Assembly (NCBI RefSeq): GCF_000730425.1
Contig: NZ_CP008896.1
Span: 5,828,001-5,892,000, forward strand
Length of the DNA stretch: 64,000 nt
Source of the DNA: Pseudomonas fluorescens
GTDB taxonomy: Bacteria; Pseudomonadota; Gammaproteobacteria; Pseudomonadales; Pseudomonadaceae
Reading direction: 5' to 3'
Positions 15,648 to 23,463 of this stretch are shown here, one piece after another (position 1 is the first letter of the stretch; the number at the start of each line of letters is the position of its first letter). A program made the translations under genes and the position numbers. The notes under the pieces were generated by a model. It worked only from the letters and a program-made list of their open reading frames with translations. It ran no database searches and had not been told where the DNA came from.

Positions 15648-17474
15648 ATGAGCAATCCGAACAGCGAGATGATTACCCTCGGCATGATGCTGCGTAAGGT
15701 GCCGGCCATTGTCAGGGCCCTGCCACGATTGGTGCGTGGTATCCGCGTCGCCAATATCACTGACCCTGACCAGCCGTGCGGGTTGGGCTGGACCTTCGAG
15801 CAGGCCACCCAGCGCAATCCCGAGGGCGCCGCGCTGCTGTATGGCGACCGGGTGCTCAGTTACCACCAGGCCAATCAACACGCTAACCGCATTGCCCATC
15901 ACTTGCAGGCCCAAGGCATTGGCAAGGGCGATGTCGTCGCGCTGTTTATTGAAAACCGTCCCGAACTGCTCCTGACCGTGCTGGCGGTGGCCAAGGTCGG
16001 CGGTATCTGCGCCATGCTCAACACCGCGCAAACCCAGGCGGTGCTGGTGCATAGCCTGACCCTGGTCAACCCGGTGGCGATTGTCGTCGGTGCCGAACTG
16101 GTCGACGCCTACGATGCGGTGCGCGGGCAGGTGGCGCTGGATCCACTGCGTACCTGGTACGTCCCAGAGCAACAGGCGGCGCCGGTGCCCGCGGGCTATC
16201 TCGACCTGATGGCCGCCAGCGCGGACTGCTCGCCGGATAACCCGGCCAGCAGCCAACAGATCTACTTCAACGATCCGTGTTTCTATATCTACACCTCCGG
16301 CACCACCGGCTTGCCCAAGGCCGGTATCTTCAAGCATGGGCGCTGGATGAAATCCTCGGCCAGCTTCGGCACCATCGCCCTGGACATGGGCCCTGAGGAC
16401 GTCGTCTATTGCACCCTCCCGCTGTATCACGCCACGGGGCTGTGTGTGTGCTGGGGCTCGGCGATTGCCGGCGCGTCGGGGTTTGCCATCCGCCGCAAGT
16501 TCAGCGCCAGCCAGTTCTGGGACGATGTGCGCACATTCAACGCGACCACCCTGGGCTATGTCGGTGAGTTGTGCCGCTACCTGATCGACCAGCCGCCCAG
16601 CGAGCGCGACCGTGATAACCGGGTGGTGAAGATGATCGGCAACGGCTTGCGCCCCGGGGTGTGGGGGCCGTTCAAGGAGCGCTTTGGTGTCGAGCATATC
16701 TGTGAGCTGTACGCGGCCAGCGATGGCAATATCGGCTTCACCAATGTGCTGAATTTCGACAACACCATCGGCTTTTCCCTGATGCACTGGGCGCTGGTGG
16801 ACTACGCCCACGACACTTGCGAGCCGATCCGTGGCAGCAATGGCTTTATGCGTGAGGTGCAGAAAGGCGGGCAGGGCCTGCTGCTGGCCAGGATCGACGA
16901 CAAGGCGCCGTTCGATGGCTACACCGACCCGGAAAAGAACCGTAAGGTGGTGTTGAGCGATGTCTTTGAAAAGGGCGATCGCTATTTCAACACCGGCGAT
17001 CTGTTGCGCAGCATCGGCTTTGGGCATGCGCAATTCGTCGACCGCCTGGGCGACACCTATCGCTGGAAGGGCGAAAACGTCTCCACCACCGAGGTAGAAA
17101 ACATTTTCATGCAGCACCCACAGATCGCTGAGGCAGTGGTCTATGGCGTGGAGATCGCCAACACCAACGGCCGCGCCGGGATGGCGGCGATTACCCCGTC
17201 CGAATCCCTGGCTGCCCTGGATATGCAGGCGTTGTTGCAGTTTGCCCAGAGCCAGATGCCGGCCTATGCGGTGCCGTTGTTCCTGCGGATCAAGGTGAAG
17301 ATGGAAACCACCGGCACCTTCAAGTACCAGAAGGTACGGCTCAAGGAGGAAGCGTTCGACCTGGCCCGGGTCGGTGATGATCCACTGTATGCCTGGTTGC
17401 CGGGCACTGATGCCTATGTGCCCGTGACCGCGCAGGTGCTGGCGGATATCCAGGGTGGAAAATATCGCTACTAA
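15648..17474 (+). CDS. Long-chain fatty acyl-CoA synthetase (AMP-binding)
   Basis: 608 residues, ATG with AAAAAGGA upstream. An adenylate-forming enzyme that activates fatty acids to acyl-CoA via acyl-AMP. The P-loop motif 'YIYTSGTTGLPKA' is at about 213-225. 'GYVGELCRYLIDQPP', 'RPGVWGPFKERFGVEHICEL' and 'GDRYFNTGDLL' are typical of the very-long-chain/FATP-like branch, and 'DRLGDTYRWKGENVSTTEVE' carries the hinge and C-terminal signature. No beta-oxidation genes lie adjacent. The chain-length preference cannot be read. Confidence 0.93.
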   Translation: MSNPNSEMITLGMMLRKVPAIVRALPRLVRGIRVANITDPDQPCGLGWTFEQATQRNPEGAALLYGDRVLSYHQANQHANRIAHHLQAQGIGKGDVVALFIENRPELLLTVLAVAKVGGICAMLNTAQTQAVLVHSLTLVNPVAIVVGAELVDAYDAVRGQVALDPLRTWYVPEQQAAPVPAGYLDLMAASADCSPDNPASSQQIYFNDPCFYIYTSGTTGLPKAGIFKHGRWMKSSASFGTIALDMGPEDVVYCTLPLYHATGLCVCWGSAIAGASGFAIRRKFSASQFWDDVRTFNATTLGYVGELCRYLIDQPPSERDRDNRVVKMIGNGLRPGVWGPFKERFGVEHICELYAASDGNIGFTNVLNFDNTIGFSLMHWALVDYAHDTCEPIRGSNGFMREVQKGGQGLLLARIDDKAPFDGYTDPEKNRKVVLSDVFEKGDRYFNTGDLLRSIGFGHAQFVDRLGDTYRWKGENVSTTEVENIFMQHPQIAEAVVYGVEIANTNGRAGMAAITPSESLAALDMQALLQFAQSQMPAYAVPLFLRIKVKMETTGTFKYQKVRLKEEAFDLARVGDDPLYAWLPGTDAYVPVTAQVLADIQGGKYRY

Positions 17475-17584
17475 GGCACACTGATAGAGCCTGACTATCG
17501 CGGCTTTTGGCAGAAAAGGAGTGACAGGCGTAGCGCTGCTCGGGAAACTGACGGCCTTACGCCACACCCCACAGGGAGCCGCAG

Positions 17585-18100
17585 ATGTCAGATCAAGTCA
17601 AAAAAATGACCGAAGAAGAAGCCGCCGAATTCGCCGAGCAGGTTTTCGACGTGGCCCGCCGAGGCGATACCGCGCTGCTGGCTGCGCTGCTGGCCAAGGG
17701 GTTGCCGGTCAATCTGCGTAATCACAATGGGGACACCTTATTGATGCTGTCTGCCTATCACGGGCACGCCGAGGCGGTGAAAGTGCTGCTGGAGTTCCAG
17801 GCCGACCCGCAGATCGCCAACGAGAAGCACCAACTACCGATTGCCGGCGCAGCGTTCAAAGGCAACCTTGAGGTGGTCAGGGCCTTGATCGAAGGTGGTG
17901 CCCCGGTCGAAGCTGCATCCACCGATGGCCGCACGGCATTGATGATGGCGGCGATGTTCAACCGCACCGAAATGGTGGAATACCTGATCAGCGTGGGAGC
18001 CAACCCCAAGGCGACGGACGCCCAGGGTGTGACTGCCCTGGCGGCGGCCCAGACCATGGGGGCCGCAGACACCGCAGCCCAACTGCAGCAGTTGGCCTGA
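17585..18100 (+). CDS. Ankyrin repeat protein
   Basis: 171 residues, ATG with AGGGAG upstream. After an acidic N-terminal helix there are about four ankyrin repeats: 'ARRGDTALLAALLAKGLPVN', 'NGDTLLMLSAYHGHAEAVKV', 'HQLPIAGAAFKGNLEVVRAL' and 'DGRTALMMAAMFNRTEMVEY', with a capping repeat at the end. No signal peptide, so probably cytoplasmic. Small ankyrin proteins of this kind occur in Pseudomonas, in some cases near catalase genes, but no catalase is here. Partner unknown. Confidence 0.9.
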   Translation: MSDQVKKMTEEEAAEFAEQVFDVARRGDTALLAALLAKGLPVNLRNHNGDTLLMLSAYHGHAEAVKVLLEFQADPQIANEKHQLPIAGAAFKGNLEVVRALIEGGAPVEAASTDGRTALMMAAMFNRTEMVEYLISVGANPKATDAQGVTALAAAQTMGAADTAAQLQQLA

Positions 18101-18109
18101 CGCGCGCCC

Positions 18110-18165
18110 GTAGGAGCCGGCTTGCCGGCGATGGCGATCTCACTGACGCCATCGCCGGCAAGGGG
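18110..18165. repeat. REP pair with degraded right arm
   Basis: The left arm gtaggagccggcttgccggc and the right arm gccatcgccggcaag match the family, but the outer end of the right arm is replaced by gggggat. It lies between ankyrin gene and the next plus-strand gene. Confidence 0.8.
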
Positions 18166-18234
18166 GATTTGTCGCGTTTATCAACCAGTGTTATCGTCGC
18201 GCCCCCAAAACCGGCCCCAGCACAGGATGTACCC

Positions 18235-18765
18235 ATGAAAACCGCGCTCATCGAACTCATCGGCAAAATCAGCACCGGACTGATGAGCGACGCCGAGGTA
18301 GCGCAGATCGCCGACGAGGCCACCCAGGCCTACGCCGATACCGACGGGTTCCTGGCGGCCAACCCCGATATCAACTACGACGATACCTTCCCCATCCCCC
18401 TGGGCGAGTGGATTGTGGTCGGTAGCCTGCCGGAAACGGTGTTGTTCCAGGCCGATACCTACCAGGACCTGTTCGCCCAGATCGTTGCCTCCTTCGGTCC
18501 CGACGTTGCGTTCAATCTCAAGCCCAAGCAACTGGCCAAGACCGAAGCGCTGACGGCGCTCAATCGTATCCAGATCCAACTCGGTGCCATGAACCCGGAA
18601 AACGGCGGCTATACCCTGATGAACTTCAGTCAGTTGCTCGATGATGAGATCCAGGCAGTGCTGGTGTATGGCAATGACGTGCCACGGGTGATGGAGTTGT
18701 GTGCCGCAGTCGGGATCAAGGGCGAGCCGTCCCTGGAAGCCCTGCGTATCGCATTACACGTCTGA
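18235..18765 (+). CDS. Conserved hypothetical protein (T6SS-Imm/T1-like soluble fold not assigned)
   Basis: 176 residues from the ATG at 18235 (CAGGATG upstream); the longer frame from 18169 starts inside the REP. The protein is acidic and soluble, with no signal peptide or membrane segment. It contains 'SDAEVAQIADEATQAYADTD', 'NYDDTFPIPLGEWIVVGSLP' and a C-terminal helix ending ALRIALHV. I do not recognise the family or any catalytic motif, and no function is proposed despite the possibility of a small binding protein. Confidence 0.65.
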   Translation: MKTALIELIGKISTGLMSDAEVAQIADEATQAYADTDGFLAANPDINYDDTFPIPLGEWIVVGSLPETVLFQADTYQDLFAQIVASFGPDVAFNLKPKQLAKTEALTALNRIQIQLGAMNPENGGYTLMNFSQLLDDEIQAVLVYGNDVPRVMELCAAVGIKGEPSLEALRIALHV

Positions 18766-18832
18766 AATAAAACGGAACCCTCGCCAGGGCTGGCTATCCT
18801 AAGCAGGCAAGCCCTCACTTAGGAGCGACACC

Positions 18833-19024
18833 ATGGGTTCCACATTTAATGGTCTGATCGGGTTGATCATCCTGGCGCTGGATATCTGGGCGATCATCAA
18901 CGTGTTCAAAAGCGGCGCCAGCACCGGGGCCAAAGTGTTGTGGATCCTGTTGATCCTGCTGTTGCCGGTATTGGGCCTGATTATCTGGGCCATTGCCGGG
19001 CCACGGGGCAATGTGCGGATCTGA
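18833..19024 (+). CDS. Small membrane protein with PLDc_N-type domain
   Basis: 63 residues, ATG with TAGGAG upstream. Two hydrophobic helices ('LIGLIILALDIWAIINVF' and 'VLWILLILLLPVLGLIIWAI') separated by KSGASTGAK, ending AGPRGNVRI. This is the pattern of the phospholipase-D N-terminal (PLDc_N) membrane domain found as a stand-alone protein in many Pseudomonas. Inner-membrane location is expected; function unknown. Confidence 0.75.
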   Translation: MGSTFNGLIGLIILALDIWAIINVFKSGASTGAKVLWILLILLLPVLGLIIWAIAGPRGNVRI

Positions 19025-19036
19025 TCCTCGCCTTTT

Positions 19037-19108
19037 GCAGGAGCCGGCTTGCCGGCGATAGCGGTTTATCCTGGCACGCCGCTATCACCGGCAAGCCGGC
19101 TCCTACAG
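19037..19108. repeat. REP inverted pair (GGAGCCGGCTTGCCGGCGATAG type)
   Basis: The arms gcaggagccggcttgccggc and gccggcaagccggctcctac surround a short spacer. It is placed after the PLDc_N gene and before the LTA-synthase-like gene, both on the plus strand. Confidence 0.9.
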
Positions 19109-19361
19109 ATTTGTGTGTCGAGATATTCGCTGCACAAAATTTTCACACTTCATCCAAGACAATTCTCCCGCTTTATTTTCCTGCCACGGTCCGTCTGTGC
19201 TGTCAGGAGCCCTGCGCGATGAGTAATCAATAGCGTTGCTGACGTTGATCGGGCACCATCTGCCCACCGCGTAATACCCTGGACCCTGTGCCTTTATTGG
19301 TCGGGGCAGGACGCCGCTGCATTATTTCGCAACTTAAACTTCCAATGGGTCCTCAAACAAC
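19109..19361 (+). promoter_or_regulatory. Upstream region of the sulfatase gene with a possible 4-codon ORF
   Basis: Together with the REP this forms a 337-base gap. At 19219-19233 ATG-AGT-AAT-CAA-TAG is preceded by AGGAG at 19205-19209, a good ribosome-binding spacing for a four-codon reading frame. The AT-rich block at 19141-19180 may hold the promoter. The real gene start at 19362 has only a weak ribosome-binding sequence. Confidence 0.3.
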
Positions 19362-21449
19362 ATGGCAAACCCGGACGCCCTGAAACAGCAGCGAGCTTCT
19401 AATCGCCTGCTGCAACCCACCGTCAAATCCCACCTGGCCTACACGCTGCTCTGCGCCCTGGTCATGATGGTGATGCTTTCCCTGCTGCGCCTGGGATTGT
19501 TGATCTACAACCGCGACATGATGCTCGACACCCCGGCCTCGACCTTCCTTGAAGCGTTCGGCAATGGCCTGCGCATGGACTTGCGCCTGGTGGTGTACCT
19601 GAGCATCCCGCTGATCCTGGCCCTGTTCAGTGTGCGTGCCATGGCCGCCCGCGGGTTCTTCCGGCTGTGGCTGACCGTGGTCTCCAGCATCGCGCTGTTC
19701 CTTGGCCTGATGGAGATGGACTTCTACCGCGAGTTCCACCAGCGCCTCAACGGCCTGGTCTTCCAATACGTCAAGGAAGATCCGAAAACCGTGATGAGCA
19801 TGCTCTGGTACGGTTTCCCGGTGGTGCGCTACCTGCTGGGATGGGCCGTGGGTACGTTTATCCTGAGCATCGCCTTCAAGGGCGCCGACCGTGCGACGCG
19901 CCCCCGTGGGCCGTTCAGCGGCGGTGCTGTCGGTACCCGTCAGGTTGCGCCGTGGTACAGCCGCATCGCGGTGTTCGTGGTCTGCCTGCTGATTGCCGTG
20001 GTCGCCGCGCGCGGTACCCTGCGCCAGGGCCCGCCACTGCGTTGGGGCGACGTGTACACCACCGACTCGAACTTCGCCAACCACCTGGGCCTCAACGGTA
20101 CGCTGTCGCTGATCGGTGCGGCCAAGGCGCGTTTCTCCGAGCATCGCGAGAACGTCTGGAAAGCCACCCTGGAGCAGCCGCTGGCCACCCAGACCGTGCG
20201 CGACATGCTGGTGATGCCTGACGAAAAACTGGTCGATGCCGACACCGCCGCCGTGCGCCGAGATTTCACACCGCCCGCCGAGAAGACCCTGCCGATCAAG
20301 AACGTCGTGGTGATCCTCATGGAAAGCTTTGCCGGTCACTCGGTGGGCGCCCTGGGCAATGGCGGCAAGATCACGCCGTACTTTGACGAGTTGACCAAGG
20401 AAGGCCTGCTGTTCGACCGCTTCTTCTCCAATGGCACCCATACCCACCAGGGTATGTTCGCCACCATGGCCTGCTTCCCGAACCTGCCAGGCTTCGAATA
20501 CCTGATGCAGACCCCGGAAGGCAGCCACAAGCTGTCGGGCTTGCCGCAACTGCTCAGTGCCCGTGACTTCGACGACGTGTATGTCTACAACGGCGACTTC
20601 GCCTGGGACAACCAGTCGGGCTTCTTCAGCAACCAGGGCATGACCAACTTCATTGGTCGCAATGACTTCGTCGACCCGGTGTTCTCCGATCCGACCTGGG
20701 GCGTCTCCGACCAGGACATGTTCAACCGTGGCCTGCAAGAGCTGAAGGCACGCGAAGGCGGCAAGCCGTTCTACGCACTGCTGCAGACCCTGTCCAACCA
20801 CACGCCGTATGCCTTGCCGACACCGTTGCCGGTCGAGCCGGTCACTGACCGTGGTCGCCTCAACGACCATTTGACGGCGATGCGCTACTCCGACTGGGCC
20901 CTCGGCCAGTTCTTCGAGAAGGCCCGCAAGGAGCCGTACTTCAAGGACACGCTGTTTGTGGTTGTCGGCGACCATGGTTTTGGTAACGAGCAACAGATCA
21001 CCGAAATGGACCTGGGCCGTTTCAACGTGCCGCTGCTGCTGATTGCACCGGGCGTGCAGGACAAGTTCGGGGTGCGTGACCACACCGTGGGGACGCAGAT
21101 CGATATCGTGCCGACCATCATGGGCCGCCTGGGCGGTGAAACCCGCCACCAGTGCTGGGGTCGCGACTTGCTCAACCTGCCGGAAGGCGACAAGGGTTTT
21201 GGTGTGATCAAGCCATCGGGCAGCGATCAGACCGTGGCCTTGCTTACCGCTGACCGCGTGTTGGTACTGCCCAAGGAAATGCCACCCAAACTGTGGCAAT
21301 ACGAACTGGGCGCCAACCCTAGCGGCAAGGTGATCCCTGAGTCGGCGGATGAGGCCGAGCTCAAGCGCAAACTTGAGTCGTTCCTGCAAACCGCAACCAA
21401 GAGCCTGTTGGATAACACCGCAGGCGTCGTAGACGGCAAGCCGGACTAA
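19362..21449 (+). CDS. LTA-synthase-family membrane sulfatase
   Basis: 695 residues. The N-terminal part has about five membrane helices (in the span 25-220) and the C-terminal half is a periplasmic sulfatase-fold domain (about 290-600). The metal site is indicated by 'VVILMESFAGHSVG', the nucleophile region by 'SNGTHTHQGMFATMACFPN' with the catalytic Thr, and 'VVVGDHGFGNEQ' supplies further ligands. In Gram-negatives such proteins transfer phosphoglycerol or phosphoethanolamine to envelope glycans or lipids; the substrate here is not known. A strong terminator follows. The weak ribosome-binding site suggests low translation. Confidence 0.9.
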   Translation: MANPDALKQQRASNRLLQPTVKSHLAYTLLCALVMMVMLSLLRLGLLIYNRDMMLDTPASTFLEAFGNGLRMDLRLVVYLSIPLILALFSVRAMAARGFFRLWLTVVSSIALFLGLMEMDFYREFHQRLNGLVFQYVKEDPKTVMSMLWYGFPVVRYLLGWAVGTFILSIAFKGADRATRPRGPFSGGAVGTRQVAPWYSRIAVFVVCLLIAVVAARGTLRQGPPLRWGDVYTTDSNFANHLGLNGTLSLIGAAKARFSEHRENVWKATLEQPLATQTVRDMLVMPDEKLVDADTAAVRRDFTPPAEKTLPIKNVVVILMESFAGHSVGALGNGGKITPYFDELTKEGLLFDRFFSNGTHTHQGMFATMACFPNLPGFEYLMQTPEGSHKLSGLPQLLSARDFDDVYVYNGDFAWDNQSGFFSNQGMTNFIGRNDFVDPVFSDPTWGVSDQDMFNRGLQELKAREGGKPFYALLQTLSNHTPYALPTPLPVEPVTDRGRLNDHLTAMRYSDWALGQFFEKARKEPYFKDTLFVVVGDHGFGNEQQITEMDLGRFNVPLLLIAPGVQDKFGVRDHTVGTQIDIVPTIMGRLGGETRHQCWGRDLLNLPEGDKGFGVIKPSGSDQTVALLTADRVLVLPKEMPPKLWQYELGANPSGKVIPESADEAELKRKLESFLQTATKSLLDNTAGVVDGKPD

Positions 21450-21462
21450 ACCCGGCGCCGAT

Positions 21463-21496
21463 AAAAAAGAGGCCTTCTTGAAGGCCTCTTTTTTTT
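21463..21496. terminator. Bidirectional Rho-independent terminator
   Basis: gaggcctt (21469-21476) pairs with aaggcctc (21481-21488); an A run precedes and eight T residues follow. It serves the sulfatase gene on the plus strand and the small DUF3309 gene on the minus strand. Confidence 0.92.
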
Positions 21497-21519
21497 GCAT
21501 CTTGTTTATCGCTGTGGAG

Positions 21520-21672
21520 TTATATCTTACCCAGCAACAACAGGATCAACAGCACCACCAGCACTGTACCGAGAATGCCCGATGGCCCATAACCCCAGTT
21601 ACGCGAGTGCGGGAATACCGGCAGGCCGCCGACCAGCAAGAGGATCAGAATAATGATAAGTATGAGACTCAT
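21520..21672 (-). CDS. DUF3309-type small membrane protein
   Basis: 50 residues, shorter than most gene-finders report. The minus-strand ATG at 21670-21672 has AAGGAAA eight bases upstream. The protein is two hydrophobic stretches around 'GGLPVFPHSRNWGYGPSG', the conserved centre of the DUF3309 family of tiny proteobacterial membrane proteins, which are often stress-inducible in Pseudomonas. It is convergent with the sulfatase gene and shares its terminator. Function unknown. Confidence 0.85.
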   Translation of the reverse strand: MSLILIIILILLLVGGLPVFPHSRNWGYGPSGILGTVLVVLLILLLLGKI

Positions 21673-22002
21673 AGTTTGTTTTCCTTATTAGCCTTCTGAA
21701 AAGATCGGGTTGTTAATTGTCAGGGCCGTACATTTAAAACGGCCACCTTAATTAATCCGACTCGTGTACTTTGCAGAAAATTCCCTGTTTTTTAATCCTA
21801 TTTGGTTGCTGGCTTATTTCCTTTTTAATTGTTGCACTGTTTCGCACTTAGTTTAAACAAGATTGAACTTACCCCACGCTCCGGTATCCGACCGGGCTTT
21901 TGGTTTGCTCCGGGCATTCAGCAACTTGATGGTGCATGGGGCCGCGAATAACCTTCGCTACACTGCGACGTACTTCTTCCCTGAACCACAAGGCTACTTT
22001 CT
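21673..22002. promoter_or_regulatory. AT-rich divergent region between DUF3309 and SDR genes
   Basis: 330 bases with no gene. The section 21690-21870 is clearly richer in A/T than the flanks and should contain the promoters of both neighbours. No specific operator or -35/-10 pair could be assigned with confidence. Confidence 0.35.
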
Positions 22003-22818
22003 ATGCAAAATCGCATGATGATCACTGGCGCCGGATCCGGCCTGGGTCGCGAAATCGCTCTGCGCTGGGCTCGTGAAGGCTGGCAGTTGGCCTTGTCGGA
22101 CATCAGTGAGCCGGGTTTGCAGGAAACCCTGGCGCTGGTGCGCCAGGCCGGTGGCGATGGATTTATCCAGCGTTGCGATGTGCGTGACTACAGCCAGCTC
22201 ACTGCCTTTGCCCAGGCCTGCGAAGTCAAGCTGGGAGGCATCGATGTGATCGTCAATAACGCCGGGGTCGCCTCGGGTGGGTTCTTCAGCGAGCTGTCCC
22301 TGGAGGATTGGGACTGGCAGATCGCAATCAACCTGATGGGCGTGGTCAAGGGGTGCAAGGCCTTCCTGCCGCTGCTGGAAAGGAGCAAGGGCCGGATCAT
22401 CAACATCGCCTCCATGGCGGCCCTGATGCAAGGCCCGGCCATGAGCAACTACAACGTGGCCAAGGCCGGTGTGGTGGCGCTTTCGGAAAGCCTGCTGGTG
22501 GAACTCAAGCAACAGGAGGTCGGGGTGCATGTGGTGTGCCCGTCGTTCTTCCAGACCAACCTGCTGGACTCGTTCCGCGGCCCGACCCCGGCAATGAAGG
22601 CCCAGGTCGGCAAACTGCTGGAAAGCTCGCCGATCACTGCGTCAGACATCGCCGATTACATCTACCAGCGTGTGGCCGCAGGTGAGTTCATGATCCTGCC
22701 CCATGAACAAGGGCGGATGGCCTGGGCCCTGAAGCAGAAAAATCCACAACTGTTGTATGACGAGATGACCAGTATGTCGGAGAAAATGCGCGCCAAGGCT
22801 CAGTCGGTCAAAGGCTGA
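22003..22818 (+). CDS. Short-chain dehydrogenase/reductase (SDR)
   Basis: 271 residues, classical SDR. 'MITGAGSGLGREIAL' is the TGxxxGxG cofactor motif, 'DVIVNNAGVASGG' the NNAG motif, 'IINIASMAAL' contains the catalytic Ser, and 'YNVAKAGVVALSE' gives the Tyr-x-x-x-Lys pair. It is an NAD(P)-dependent oxidoreductase of unknown substrate. The C-terminal 50 residues ('EQGRMAWALKQKNPQLLYDE') are longer than a minimal SDR. There is no strong ribosome-binding sequence before the ATG. It stands alone. Confidence 0.9.
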   Translation: MQNRMMITGAGSGLGREIALRWAREGWQLALSDISEPGLQETLALVRQAGGDGFIQRCDVRDYSQLTAFAQACEVKLGGIDVIVNNAGVASGGFFSELSLEDWDWQIAINLMGVVKGCKAFLPLLERSKGRIINIASMAALMQGPAMSNYNVAKAGVVALSESLLVELKQQEVGVHVVCPSFFQTNLLDSFRGPTPAMKAQVGKLLESSPITASDIADYIYQRVAAGEFMILPHEQGRMAWALKQKNPQLLYDEMTSMSEKMRAKAQSVKG

Positions 22819-22991
22819 GTGGGATAAACGTTATGTTTGATTATGGAGGGGCTTTTGGGTGATTTGATATTCGTCTGTCAGTAAAGTCAGCTGTGGTTTG
22901 TAGGGCAGATCTGTTTATCTGGCAGGTCATTGATGAGCCGAAGGGGAGGGGGCATGGTCGAGGTCCGGTAACTTTCCAAAGGACAAACGCC

Positions 22992-23180
22992 ATGCTGGTA
23001 CTTAGCCGCGCGGTAGGCGAAATCATATCCATCGGTGATCACATCACCCTGCGCATCCTGGAGGTCAACAACCTCCAGGTGAAACTTGGCGTGGAAGCGC
23101 CGGCAGGGGTCAAGGTGCACCGGGCGGAGGTCTACGAAAAGATCCGCCACCTGCAGGAGCACCCCGCGCCTATCCCCTAG
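22992..23180 (+). CDS. CsrA/RsmA-family translational regulator paralogue
   Basis: 62 residues; the ATG at 22992 has AAAGGA seven bases upstream. 'MLVLSRAVGEIISIGDHITL' is the CsrA beta-1/beta-2 region, with Leu4 and Arg6, and 'VHRAEVYEKI' retains Arg44; these three positions contact the GGA motif in target RNAs. It diverges from the canonical MLILTR start of RsmA/RsmE, so it is an additional paralogue. It is expected to act as a homodimer on mRNA leaders. Its stop overlaps the stop of the convergent yheU-like gene. Confidence 0.88.
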   Translation: MLVLSRAVGEIISIGDHITLRILEVNNLQVKLGVEAPAGVKVHRAEVYEKIRHLQEHPAPIP

Positions 23181-23404
23181 TCGAACAGGTGCTTGGGCAC
23201 ATCGTGCTTGAGCAGCAGTTGGCACTGTTCACTCTCAGGGTCGAAAACGATCAGTGCCTGGCCCTTGGTCAGCGCCTGGCGCACACGCAGTACCCGGGTT
23301 TCCAGGGGCGTGTCGTCGCCGTTATCGGTGCCGTCGCGGGTGACGAAGTCTTCGATCAGACGGGTCAGGGTGTCGACTTCAAGTGCATCGTGGGGAATCA
23401 GCAT
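23177..23404 (-). CDS. YheU family protein
   Basis: 75 residues: starts MLIPHDALEVDTLTRLIEDF, then 'VTRDGTDNGDDTPLETRVLR' and a C-terminus ending in HDVPKHLFD. This is the small acidic UPF0270/YheU family of proteobacteria, with no known biochemical role. The stop codon TAG (23177-23179) interlocks with the csrA stop at 23178-23180, a tail-to-tail overlap of three bases. It is followed at 60 bases by the NAGGN peptidase on the same strand, read in the other order. Confidence 0.88.
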   Translation of the reverse strand: MLIPHDALEVDTLTRLIEDFVTRDGTDNGDDTPLETRVLRVRQALTKGQALIVFDPESEQCQLLLKHDVPKHLFD

Positions 23405-23463
23405 ACAAGCCTCAATGGGTGGGTCCCGGCGATGCTACTGCGCCGGGCCCCTTGTTGCCAGTC

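Noticed and set aside
15591..17567. 658-codon minus-strand frame opposite the acyl-CoA synthetase
   Set aside because: No protein motif; codon-bias artefact of the plus-strand gene, and it extends over promoter sequence.
19353..21500. 715-codon minus-strand frame opposite the LTA-synthase-like gene
   Set aside because: Low-complexity shadow; the plus strand has membrane helices and sulfatase motifs.
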